From Blastococcus sp. URHD0036 (GTDB lineage: Bacteria; Actinomycetota; Actinomycetes; Mycobacteriales; Geodermatophilaceae), in assembly GCF_000701365.1 (NCBI RefSeq), contig NZ_JNIK01000014.1, positions 248,001 to 312,000 on the forward strand: a stretch of 64,000 nt of DNA. Direction: 5' to 3'. The translations under genes and the position numbers were made by a program. Under the pieces are notes generated by a model. It was not told where the DNA came from. It searched no databases and was given only the letters and a program-made list of their open reading frames with translations. Numbering within the stretch: position 1 is the stretch's first letter; each line of letters starts with the position of its first letter. Positions 26,314 to 35,051 of the stretch are shown here, one piece after another.

Positions 26314-27158
26314 CCGCCACCGTCCCCGACACCACCGACTTCGCCCAGGACTGGGAGCGCTGGCACGAGCAGAAGGAGGCCACGCTCGCCTCTCCGCACG
26401 GCTTCCTCGCCGTCACCGCACTCTCCTGGCTGGGCGAGCAGCCGCAGCAGGTGCCCGGCGCGCCCGGCACCTGGCTCGCCGACGCCCGGGGGGTCGTGGT
26501 CACCCTCGCCGAGGGCGAGCGGCTCACCGTCGACGGCGCCGAGGTCACCGGCGAACACGTGATCGGCGAGCTCGGCCTGCGGGAGAGCCGGCTCACGCAC
26601 GCCGGCGACGTCGCGGTGGAGGTGGCCGAGCGCGGCGGGCGGTACGTCGTCCGCGTCCGCGACCCCCGCTCGCCGCTGCGCCGGCAGTACCCCGGGAACC
26701 CGGCCTACGCCGCGGACCCGCGCTGGGCGGTGCCCGGCCGCTTCGTGGCCTTCGCCGCGCCCCGGCCCACGACCGTCCCCGGTGCGTTCGCCGGCGTCGA
26801 GCACGTCTACGACGCGCCCGGGGTCGTCGAGTTCGAGCTCGACGGGCAGCAGCTGTCGCTGACCGCCTTCGCCGGCTACGAGCCCGGATCGCTGAACGTC
26901 CTGTTCTCCGACGCCACCTCGGGCGACACCACCTACGCCTTCCGCTCGCTGCTGATCGCCCCGCCCTCGGCCGACGGCACGGTCGTCGTGGACCTGAACC
27001 GGGCCGCCAACCTGCCCTGCGCCTACACCGACCTGGCCACCTGCCCGACGCCGCCGGCGGAGAACCGGCTGCCGATCCGCGTCGAGGCCGGCGAGCTCAC
27101 CCCGCTCACCCGCGGCGTCGGCCTCCCCACCGAGAACGGGGCGGTGCTCGATGCCTGA
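26310..27158 (+). CDS. DUF1684 protein
   Basis: A 282-residue soluble protein recognised by the DUF1684 pattern. An N-terminal helix ([27 protein letters not shown]) is followed by a beta-rich body. The C-terminal signature [32 protein letters not shown] includes two Cys in the family's Y-x-x-x-x-T-C-P-x-P segment. The family has no assigned biochemical activity that I know. It sits between the transporter ATPase and the first monooxygenase with overlaps on both sides, so it is very likely part of handling the imported substrate. Confidence 0.85.
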   Translation: MTATVPDTTDFAQDWERWHEQKEATLASPHGFLAVTALSWLGEQPQQVPGAPGTWLADARGVVVTLAEGERLTVDGAEVTGEHVIGELGLRESRLTHAGDVAVEVAERGGRYVVRVRDPRSPLRRQYPGNPAYAADPRWAVPGRFVAFAAPRPTTVPGAFAGVEHVYDAPGVVEFELDGQQLSLTAFAGYEPGSLNVLFSDATSGDTTYAFRSLLIAPPSADGTVVVDLNRAANLPCAYTDLATCPTPPAENRLPIRVEAGELTPLTRGVGLPTENGAVLDA

Positions 27159-28347
27159 GCCCCTGCACCTGGCGGTCGCCCTGGACGGCGCCGGCTGGCA
27201 CCCCGCCGCCTGGCGCGAGCCCGACGCCCGTCCGGCCGACCTGTTCACCGCCGGCTACTGGGTCGACCTGGTGCGGGAGGCCGAGCGCGGCCTGCTCGAC
27301 CTGGTCACCCTCGAGGACGCGCTGTCGCTGCAGTCCGACGACCCGTGGACCCCCGACGAGCGCACCGACCGGGTCCGCGGCCGGCTGGACGCCGTGCAGG
27401 TCGCCGCCCGCGTCGCCCCGCTCACCCGCGGCATCGGCTTGGTGCCGACCGCGGTCGTGACCCACACCGAGCCGTTCCACCTCTCGAAGGCGCTGGCCAC
27501 CCTCGACTACGTCAGCACCGGCCGCGCCGGCGTGCGGGTCAAGGTCAGCAGCAGCGCCGCGGAGTACGCCCACTTCGGGCGCCGGGAGGCCGTCGCGTTC
27601 GACCGGTCGTCCTACGACAGCCCCGAGGTGCAGCGCGTCGTCCGCGAGCTGTTCGACGAGGCCGCCGACTGGGTCGAGGTGGTCCGCCGGCTCTGGGACA
27701 GCTGGGAGGACGACGCCGAGATCCGCGACGTCGCCACCGGCCGGTTCGTCGACCGGGAGAAGCTGCACTACGTCGACTTCACCGGTCCGCACTTCTCGGT
27801 GCGCGGCCCCTCGATCACCCCGCGGCCGCCGCAGGGGCAGCCGATCGTGACCGCGCTCGCGCACGCGACGGTGCCCTACGACCTCGTCGCCCGCAGCGCC
27901 GACCTCGGGTTCGTGACCCCGCGCGACGCCGCCGACGCCGCGGCCATCGTGGGCGAGATCCGGGGGCTCCAGCAGCAGGCGGGCCGGGCCGAGGAGACCG
28001 TGCACGTGTTCGGCGACCTCGTCGTCGTCCTGGACGACGACCCGGCGGCCGCGGCCGCCCGGCTGCGCCGGCTCGACGACGTCGCGGGGAGCGAGTACTC
28101 CAGCGACGCCCGCGTCTTCACCGGCTCGGCCGTCCAGCTGGCCGACCTGCTGGAGGAGTGGACGGCAGCCGGGCTCACCGGCTTCCGGCTCCGCCCGGCG
28201 ACCCTGCCGCACGACCTGCTGCAGGTCACCGGGCGGCTGGTGCCCGAGCTCCAGCGCCGCGGCCTGTTCCGCACGGAGTACGAGGCGACCACCCTGCGCG
28301 AGCAGCTCGGCCTGCCGCGGCCCGCCAACCGCTACGCGACCGTCTGA
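27151..28347 (+). CDS. Luciferase-like FMN-dependent monooxygenase 1
   Basis: A 398-residue TIM-barrel flavin monooxygenase of the nitrilotriacetate/DszA-type branch. LAVALDGAGWHPAAW opens strand 1, DLVTLEDAL follows, and VVTHTEPFHLSKALATLDYVSTGRAGVRVKVS is the family's strand 4 region. GFVTPRDAADA and GLFRTEYEATTLREQLGL end the protein. The C-terminal RTEYE-x-TTLR-x-LGL also ends the second monooxygenase here, which shows their relationship. It would use FMNH2 and O2 to oxidise an organic (likely sulfur-containing) substrate. It starts within the DUF1684 end. Confidence 0.9.
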   Translation: MPEPLHLAVALDGAGWHPAAWREPDARPADLFTAGYWVDLVREAERGLLDLVTLEDALSLQSDDPWTPDERTDRVRGRLDAVQVAARVAPLTRGIGLVPTAVVTHTEPFHLSKALATLDYVSTGRAGVRVKVSSSAAEYAHFGRREAVAFDRSSYDSPEVQRVVRELFDEAADWVEVVRRLWDSWEDDAEIRDVATGRFVDREKLHYVDFTGPHFSVRGPSITPRPPQGQPIVTALAHATVPYDLVARSADLGFVTPRDAADAAAIVGEIRGLQQQAGRAEETVHVFGDLVVVLDDDPAAAAARLRRLDDVAGSEYSSDARVFTGSAVQLADLLEEWTAAGLTGFRLRPATLPHDLLQVTGRLVPELQRRGLFRTEYEATTLREQLGLPRPANRYATV

Positions 28348-28358
28348 GGGGCCCCGGA

Positions 28359-29735
28359 ATGACCGAGAAGCCACGCAAGCAGATCCACCTCGCCGCGCAC
28401 TTCCCCGGCGTCAACAACACCACCGTCTGGAGCGACCCGGCGGCCGGCAGCCACATCGAGTTCTCCTCGTTCGTGCACCTGGCGCAGACCGCGGAGCGGG
28501 GGAAGTTCGACTTCTTCTTCCTCGCCGAGGGGCTGCGGCTGCGCGAGCACAAGGGCCGCATCCACGACCTCGACGTCGTCGGCCGGCCCGACACGTTCAC
28601 CGTGCTGGCCGCCCTGGCCGCGGTGACCGACCGGCTCGGGCTCACCGGGACGATCAACTCGACGTTCAACGAGCCCTACGACGTCGCCCGGCAGTTCGCC
28701 ACGCTCGACCACCTGTCGGCCGGGCGGGCCGCCTGGAACGTCGTCACCTCCTGGGACGCGTTCACCGGCGAGAACTTCCGCCGCGGCGGCTTCCTCGCCC
28801 AGGACCAGCGCTACGACCGGGCCCGCACGTTCCTGGCCACGGCGCAGGAGCTGGCCGCGTCCTGGCGCGGCGACGAGATCGTGGCGGACAAGGAGTCCGG
28901 CGTCTTCCTGCGCGACGCCGCGGCCGGCCGGTTCGCCCACTCCGACGCGCACTTCGACATCTCCGGCCGCTTCGACGTGCCGCGCAGCCCGCAGGGCCGC
29001 CCGGTGGTCTTCCAGGCCGGTGACTCAGACGAGGGCCGGGAGTTCGCCGCCTCCGCCGCGGACGCGATCTTCACCGGGCACGGCACCAAGGAGGCCGGCC
29101 AGGCCTTCTACGCCGACGTGAAGGGCCGGCTGGCGAAGTACGGACGGCGGCCCGAGGAGCTGCTCGTCCTCCCGGCGGCGACCTTCGTGCTCGGCGACAC
29201 CGACGCCGAGGCCGCCGAGCTCGCGCACACCGTCCGGCTGCAGCAGGTCTCCGGCGCGACGGCGCTGCAGTGGCTCGAGCAGGTGTGGAACCGCGACCTG
29301 TCGGCCTACGACCCGGACGGCCCGCTGCCCGACGTCGACCCGGTCGTGGGCGAGCCCTCCGTGGCCAAGGGCCGGGCCAGCGCGCGGATGTACAAGGACC
29401 CGGTCGGGACGGCGAACGAGTGGCGGTCGCTGGCCGAGGCCAAGAAGCTGTCGATCCGCGAGCTCGTCGTCGAGGTCACCTCGCGGCAGACCTTCGTCGG
29501 CAGCGCCGCCACGGTCGCGGCGACCATCGACGACCTGGTGCAGTCCGACGCCAGCGACGGCTTCATCCTCGTCCCGCACATCACCCCCACCGGGCTGGAC
29601 CCGTTCGTGGACCAGGTCGTGCCGCTGCTGCAGGAGCGGGGCGTCTTCCGCACCGAGTACGAGGGCACGACGCTGCGGGACCACCTGGGCCTGGCGCCGC
29701 TGCCGTCCGGCGCACCCGTCGGGGCCGCGCGGTGA
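28359..29735 (+). CDS. Luciferase-like FMN-dependent monooxygenase 2 (NtaA/SnaA/DszA/SoxA type)
   Basis: A 458-residue class C flavin monooxygenase. The diagnostic sequence of the NtaA/DszA family is clear: QIHLAAHFPGVNNTTVWSDP, FFFLAEGLRLREH, TINSTFNEPYDVARQFATLDHLSAGRAAWNVVTSWD, NFRRGG, and RSPQGRPVVFQAGDSDEGREFAA. Known relatives open dibenzothiophene sulfone, oxidise nitrilotriacetate or act on dimethylsulfone-like compounds. The ATG lies 11 bases after the first monooxygenase gene and its end overlaps the third by GTGA. Confidence 0.94.
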   Translation: MTEKPRKQIHLAAHFPGVNNTTVWSDPAAGSHIEFSSFVHLAQTAERGKFDFFFLAEGLRLREHKGRIHDLDVVGRPDTFTVLAALAAVTDRLGLTGTINSTFNEPYDVARQFATLDHLSAGRAAWNVVTSWDAFTGENFRRGGFLAQDQRYDRARTFLATAQELAASWRGDEIVADKESGVFLRDAAAGRFAHSDAHFDISGRFDVPRSPQGRPVVFQAGDSDEGREFAASAADAIFTGHGTKEAGQAFYADVKGRLAKYGRRPEELLVLPAATFVLGDTDAEAAELAHTVRLQQVSGATALQWLEQVWNRDLSAYDPDGPLPDVDPVVGEPSVAKGRASARMYKDPVGTANEWRSLAEAKKLSIRELVVEVTSRQTFVGSAATVAATIDDLVQSDASDGFILVPHITPTGLDPFVDQVVPLLQERGVFRTEYEGTTLRDHLGLAPLPSGAPVGAAR

Positions 29736-30793
29736 AGCTGCTCGCCGCCGATCTCCTGCTCAACCCGACGGACCCGGCGACGGGGCGGGCGGCCGACCCG
29801 CACGAGCGGATCGCCGAGGCGGTCCGCGGCGCGGTGTGGGCCGAGCAGGCCGGGTTCGACGCCGTGGGGATCGGGGAGCGGCACGCCGCGCCGTTCCTCT
29901 CCTCGGCGCCGACCGTCCTGCTCGCCCACATCGCCGCGCTGACCACGCGGGTACGGCTGGTCAGCACCGTGACCGTGCTGCCGCTGCTCGACCCGGTCCG
30001 GGTGGCCGAGGACTTCGCGACGATCGACTCCCTCTCCGGCGGCCGGGTCGACATCGTGATCGGCAAGGGCAACGACCCGGTGCAGAACCGGCTGTTCGGC
30101 TACGAGCTGGACGACCAGTGGCGGCTGAACCGCGAGAAGTACGAGCTGCTGCGCCGGCTGTGGCACGAGGAGTCGGTCACCTGGTCCGGCGACGTCCGTC
30201 CGCCGCTCACCGACGCCACCACGCTGCCCCGCCCGGTCCAGCAGCGGATCCCCGTGTGGCACGGCAGCGCGTCGTCCACGGAGTCCACCGAGCTGGCGGC
30301 CCGCTTCGGCGAGCCGATCTTCAGCGCGAACGCCTTCCACCCGACGAAGAAGTACACCGACCTCGTCCTGCACTACCGGGAGCGGCTGGCCGCCCACGGG
30401 CACGACCCGGAGTGCGGGGTGGTCGGCGTCGGCTGCGGCGGCGTGTACCTCACCGAGAACAGCCAGGACGCCGTCGAGGCCATGCGCCCCCGCTACGCGG
30501 CCTTCCTCGAGAGCCCGGCGGCGACGCACAACGCGCCGGAGTTCACCGACGTCGTCGACGCGATCGAGCGCGGTCCGCTGCTGGTCGGCAGCCCGCAGCA
30601 GGTGGCCGAGAAGCTCGCCCGCTGGGACGCGGAGTTCGGGGGGATCGAGGTGCTCCAGCTGGGGCTGCAGGGCATCGGCGTCCCCGCCGACGAGCACCGG
30701 GCCACCCTCGAGCTCTTCCTCGACCGGGTCGCCCCCGTGCTGCGCGCCGAGCTGCCCAGCCGGGTGTGGCCGGACACCGAGGTCGCGGCATGA
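29732..30793 (+). CDS. Luciferase-like FMN-dependent monooxygenase 3
   Basis: A 353-residue monooxygenase of the bacterial-luciferase-like branch, distinct from the two before it: ERIAEAVRGAVWAEQAGFDAVGIGERH, LAHIAALTTRVRLVSTVTVLPLLDPVRVAEDFATIDSLSGGRVDIVIGKG, IPVWHGSASS, and GSPQQVAEKLARW near the end. Having three members in one operon suggests sequential or alternative oxidations of related substrates. The GTG overlaps the previous stop; its own stop overlaps the FAD protein start (ATGA). Confidence 0.92.
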   Translation: MKLLAADLLLNPTDPATGRAADPHERIAEAVRGAVWAEQAGFDAVGIGERHAAPFLSSAPTVLLAHIAALTTRVRLVSTVTVLPLLDPVRVAEDFATIDSLSGGRVDIVIGKGNDPVQNRLFGYELDDQWRLNREKYELLRRLWHEESVTWSGDVRPPLTDATTLPRPVQQRIPVWHGSASSTESTELAARFGEPIFSANAFHPTKKYTDLVLHYRERLAAHGHDPECGVVGVGCGGVYLTENSQDAVEAMRPRYAAFLESPAATHNAPEFTDVVDAIERGPLLVGSPQQVAEKLARWDAEFGGIEVLQLGLQGIGVPADEHRATLELFLDRVAPVLRAELPSRVWPDTEVAA

Positions 30794-32706
30794 GCCGCTG
30801 GGACGCGCCCGGCCCGGTCCTCGCCGTCGTCGGCGCGGGGCCCACCGGCGTCGGCGTGCTCGAGCGGCTGGCCGCCAACGCGGCCGAGCTCGCCGGAGGC
30901 GGCCGGCTCACCGTCCACCTGGTCGATCCCCACCCGCCGGGTGGGGGCCGGGTGTGGCGGGCCGCGCAGCCGTCGCTGCTCTGGGCCAACTCGCTCGTCG
31001 CCGACGTGACGCTGCTGCCCGACCCGTCGTGCACCGTCGAGGGGCCGGTCGGTGACGGCGTGACCCTCGCCCAGTGGATCGACTGGGTGGGCCGGCACCT
31101 GCCCGACGGCGACCCGGTGGGGGAGGAGGCCCGCCGGCTCACCCCGACGTCCTTCCCGTCCCGGCCGCTGGTCAACGCCTACCTCAGCTGGGTGCTCGCC
31201 GGTGCCGTCGACCGGCTGTCCCCGTGGGCGGACGTCGTCGTCCACCCGCGGCGCGCGGTCGACGTGCGCAGCGACGCCGACGGTGCCGAGGTCGCCCTCG
31301 ACGACGGCACCGTGCTCGCCGTCGACACGGTGCTGCTGGCGCAGGGGCACCTGGACGCCGGGCCGACCGCGGGGGAGCGGGCGCTCGCCGCAGCTGCCGC
31401 ACGGCACGGGCTGACCTACCTGCCGACCGGGTACACCGCCGACGTCGACCTGGCCGCACTCGCCCCGGGCGAGGACGTGCTGGTCCGCGGCGCCGGCCTG
31501 GCCTTCGTGGACCTCGCGGTGCTCCTCACCTCCGGTCGCGGCGGCCGCTTCGAGCGGGATGCGGACGGGGTGCTGCGGTACCTGCCGTCCGGCGACGAGC
31601 CGGTGCTGCACGTCGGGTCGCGCCGGGGTGTGCCCTACCGGGCGAAGCTCGCCTACACCTGGGCCGGGCCGCCGGTGCCGCTGCGCTTCCTCACCCCCGC
31701 GGGCATCGAGGCGGCGTTCGGTGCCACCCGCCGGCTGGACCTGCAGGCCGACCTCGGCCCGCTGCTCGCCCGCGAGCTGGCCTGGGCGCACTACGCCGAG
31801 CTGTTCCGCGCCGCGCCCGAGCGGACCCGGCTGTCCTGGGACGAGTTCGCCGAGCGTCTCGCCGCGGCCGGGCCCGCCGCCGCGCGGCGGCTGGTCGCGG
31901 CGGCCGTGCCCGACCCGGCCGACCGGTTCGACCTCGTCGCCCTGGACCGGCCGCTGGCCGACCGCTGGTTCCCCGACGGCGACCGGCTGCAGGAGGCCGT
32001 GCGCCAGCACGTGCGCGCCGACCTCACCCGCTCCGCCGACCCCCGGCACAGCTCCGACGCCGCGGTGTTCGTCGCGCTGCTGCAGTCGTTCGGCACCATC
32101 GGGGCCCTGCTGGCCGCGGGCCGGCTGACCCCCGAGTCGGAGAGCGAGCAGCTGACCGGCTGGTTCATGAACCTCTTCAGCTACCTCGCGAGCGGCCCGC
32201 CCGGACCGCGGCTGGAGGAGCTGCTGGCCCTGTCGGAGGCCGGGGTGCTGCGCTTCCTGGGTGCGGACACGCAGGTGGTCCTCGACGAGGAGGCCGGACT
32301 GTTCCGGGCCCGCTCGGCGAGCACGCCGGGCGAGACCCCCGCCCGGGCCCTGGTCGACGCGCGGCTCCCGCGGGCCGACGTCACCGCCACCCGCGACCCC
32401 CTGGTCGCCGCCCTGCTCGCCCGGGGCGACGCCCGCGAGCGGGTGCTCCCGGACCCGACGGCGCCCTCGGGCGCGCGCCGCACCGGACGCCTGGACGTGG
32501 ACGCCGACCTGCGGGTGGTCCGCGCGTCAGGGCTGCCCGACCCGCGGCTGCTGGCGCTGGGCGCATGGACCTCCGGTCCGCAGGTCGCCGGGTTCTCCCG
32601 TCCTCGCACGAACGCACCGTTCTTCCGGACCAACGACGCCCTGGCCCGCCGGCTCTGGCACTCCCTCGCCGCCGCCGGGCGGCCCGTCGCCGCGGAGGTG
32701 GCCTGA
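30790..32706 (+). CDS. Large FAD/NAD(P)-binding protein (NAD_binding_9 type)
   Basis: A 638-residue flavoprotein-like enzyme. The N-terminal dinucleotide fold has VVGAGPTGVGVLERLAANA, and LVDPHPPGGGRVWR gives the acidic end of strand 2. WANSLVADVTLLPD and TPTSFPSRPLVNAYLSWVL are typical, and a second nucleotide site is near DVLVRGAGLAFVDLAVLLTSG. The C-terminus has WTSGPQVAGFSRPRTNAPFFRTND. This matches the FAD_NAD_binding_9 family, mostly uncharacterised. It may be an N- or S-monooxygenase or a reductase partner for the luciferase-like enzymes; I cannot choose. Confidence 0.82.
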   Translation: MSRWDAPGPVLAVVGAGPTGVGVLERLAANAAELAGGGRLTVHLVDPHPPGGGRVWRAAQPSLLWANSLVADVTLLPDPSCTVEGPVGDGVTLAQWIDWVGRHLPDGDPVGEEARRLTPTSFPSRPLVNAYLSWVLAGAVDRLSPWADVVVHPRRAVDVRSDADGAEVALDDGTVLAVDTVLLAQGHLDAGPTAGERALAAAAARHGLTYLPTGYTADVDLAALAPGEDVLVRGAGLAFVDLAVLLTSGRGGRFERDADGVLRYLPSGDEPVLHVGSRRGVPYRAKLAYTWAGPPVPLRFLTPAGIEAAFGATRRLDLQADLGPLLARELAWAHYAELFRAAPERTRLSWDEFAERLAAAGPAAARRLVAAAVPDPADRFDLVALDRPLADRWFPDGDRLQEAVRQHVRADLTRSADPRHSSDAAVFVALLQSFGTIGALLAAGRLTPESESEQLTGWFMNLFSYLASGPPGPRLEELLALSEAGVLRFLGADTQVVLDEEAGLFRARSASTPGETPARALVDARLPRADVTATRDPLVAALLARGDARERVLPDPTAPSGARRTGRLDVDADLRVVRASGLPDPRLLALGAWTSGPQVAGFSRPRTNAPFFRTNDALARRLWHSLAAAGRPVAAEVA

Positions 32707-33206
32707 TGACCGCGCTCGAACACACCTGCCGCAGCGACGTCGCCCTGTCCTTCAAGGAGGTCATGGCCGGCGTCCCGACGCCGGTCTCGGTGGTGACCAC
32801 GCTGGACGCCGGCCGGCCCTACGGCACGACGGTCAGCGCCTTCACGTCGCTGTCGATGTCGCCGCCGATGGTGCTGGTGTCGCTCGACCGGCGGTCCGGG
32901 CTGCTGGCCCGGCTGGCCGAGAGCCGTCCGTTCGGGCTCAACGTGCTCGGGCACGGGCAGGCCGACCTGGCACTGCGGTTCGCGCGGAGCGGGCCGGACG
33001 GGTTCGACGACGTCGCCTGGCGGGCCGAGGCCGGCGCGGCACGGCTGCTGGGCAGCCCCGGCTGGCTGGCCTGCCGGGTGGCCCGCCTGGTGGACGGCGG
33101 CGACCACGTCATCGTGCTGGGCGACGTCCTGGTCGCGAACCAGGCCGAGGGCGCGCCGCTGACCTACCACGCGCGGACCTTCGGGACCCACGCCGCGGCG
33201 GGCTAG
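32706..33206 (+). CDS. Flavin reductase (FMN-binding split-barrel type)
   Basis: A 166-residue flavin reductase-domain protein: FKEVMAGVPTPVSVVTTLD, GTTVSAFTSLSMSPPMVLVSLDRRSG, PFGLNVLGHGQADLALRFA and ARLVDGGDHVIVLGDVL are the HpaC/DszD-like conserved blocks. It would supply reduced FMN to the three monooxygenases encoded upstream. The start overlaps the FAD protein stop (TGATG). It ends the operon, with its TAG inside a palindrome shared with the convergent gene. Confidence 0.94.
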   Translation: MTALEHTCRSDVALSFKEVMAGVPTPVSVVTTLDAGRPYGTTVSAFTSLSMSPPMVLVSLDRRSGLLARLAESRPFGLNVLGHGQADLALRFARSGPDGFDDVAWRAEAGAARLLGSPGWLACRVARLVDGGDHVIVLGDVLVANQAEGAPLTYHARTFGTHAAAG

Positions 33207-33211
33207 CCCGC
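33198..33211. terminator. Palindrome containing overlapping stop codons of convergent genes
   Basis: GCGGGCTAGCCCGC is a perfect 14-base palindrome whose central CTAG supplies TAG stops to both the flavin reductase (plus) and the Clp-N protein (minus). It can form a 5-bp stem with a tetraloop on either strand. Confidence 0.45.
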
Positions 33212-33925
33212 GCTGGCGCTGCGGAGGACGGCGGCGATCTCCCGCTCGGTCGCGGCGGCGTCGATGCCCAGCCCCGAGAGGACGCCGTCGCCGGCCTCCT
33301 GCTCGAGCAGGGCGAGCAGGAGGTGCTCGGTTCCCACGTAGTCGTTCTCGAGGCGCGCGGCGACGTCGAAGGTGCCCTCGAGGACCGCCTTGACGGCGCC
33401 GTCGAACGGGATCAGCGCCGGGATCGCGGCGCCCGAGGCCGGCGGGAGGGTGGCGGCGACCGCTTCCCGGACGCGCTCCAGCGATCCGGCGCGGGCGGCG
33501 AGGACGAGCGCCGCGATGCCCTCGGGCTCGGCGAGCAGCCCGAGGGTCAGGTGCGCGGGGGAGACCTCGACCGCGCCGGCGGCCCGGGCCTCCTCCTGGG
33601 CGGCGACGACCACGTGCCGGGCCCGGGGGGTGAACCGGTCGAAGCCGGCCCGCATGTCCCTCGGCTCCTCCCGGCCGGTGCGGCTCACGAAGCGCTTCTG
33701 CGCCGCCTGCTTGGTGACGCCCATGCTCCGGCCGATGTCGGTCCACGACGCACCCTGACGGCGGGCCTGGTCGACGAAGTGGCCGATGAGCGAGTCGGCG
33801 ATCTCGCTGATGTGGTCGGCGAGGAGCACGGCGTCGCTGAGTTGCTCCAGGGGGTCCTCGTGCACCGTGCGGATCGAGTCGATGAGGTCGTCGAGCCGGA
33901 CGGTGATCTGCACGGGGGAGGCCAT
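33203..33925 (-). CDS. HTH plus Clp N-terminal repeat-domain protein
   Basis: A 240-residue protein. Residues 1-80 are helical with an HTH-like segment (ASWTDIGRSMGVTKQAAQKRF), and residues 95-235 hold two Clp-N (ClpA/ClpB N-domain) half-repeats (FTPRARHVVVAAQEEARAAG..VSPAHLTLGLL; YVGTEHLLLALLEQEAGDGVLSGLG). There is no ATPase domain, so it is not a Clp chaperone but a regulator or adaptor built on that fold. Two copies of a TTGAC palindrome lie directly upstream of its start, suggesting autoregulation. The ATG at MASPVQITVRLDD was chosen; a longer frame reaches into the operator and an unrelated hairpin. Confidence 0.85.
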   Translation of the reverse strand: MASPVQITVRLDDLIDSIRTVHEDPLEQLSDAVLLADHISEIADSLIGHFVDQARRQGASWTDIGRSMGVTKQAAQKRFVSRTGREEPRDMRAGFDRFTPRARHVVVAAQEEARAAGAVEVSPAHLTLGLLAEPEGIAALVLAARAGSLERVREAVAATLPPASGAAIPALIPFDGAVKAVLEGTFDVAARLENDYVGTEHLLLALLEQEAGDGVLSGLGIDAAATEREIAAVLRSASAG

Positions 33926-33926
33926 A

Positions 33927-33975
33927 CCGTCAACGCTAGGTTGACGGCGCGACACCGTCAACCCCGAGTTGACGA
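33927..33975. promoter_or_regulatory. Double operator of CCGTCAAC-N5-GTTGACG palindromes
   Basis: CCGTCAAC-GCTAG-GTTGACGG (33927-33947) and CCGTCAAC-CCCGA-GTTGACGA (33955-33975) share 15 of 16 arm bases, with centres 28 bases apart (about 2.7 helical turns). The first copy begins two bases from the start codon of the minus-strand HTH gene. The arms also resemble -35 hexamers (TTGACG). This fits cooperative binding by the encoded HTH protein or another repressor. Confidence 0.7.
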
Positions 33976-33984
33976 TTCCTGCGT

Positions 33985-34035
33985 GCCGTGCGGAATGGCG
34001 GTTCTGCACGGTGCAGAACCGCCATTCTGCCCGGT
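33985..34035. repeat. Long perfect palindrome in a divergent intergenic region
   Basis: Arms GAATGGCGGTTCTGCAC (33993-34009) and GTGCAGAACCGCCATTC (34011-34027) are perfect 17-bp complements around a single G. Pairing continues outward with few mismatches to about 33985/34035. Both flanking genes point away from it, so it is not a terminator for either. It could be a cruciform or operator, a palindromic repeat element, or encode a structured RNA. Confidence 0.8.
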
Positions 34036-34130
34036 GGGTGAGAATCGTTGAAGGTTGGAACATCTGCCAGGGGGGCCTGGTTGCCGCCGTCGAGGCGCCG
34101 CACGGGCGCCGGCAGACCCGAGGAGCACGC

Positions 34131-34985
<855 letters not shown>

Positions 34986-35051
34986 GCGCCGCGTCCCCCC
35001 GGAGGGGTGGCGGAGGACGACGGCCGGCGCCGGACGGGGCACGATGCCCTG

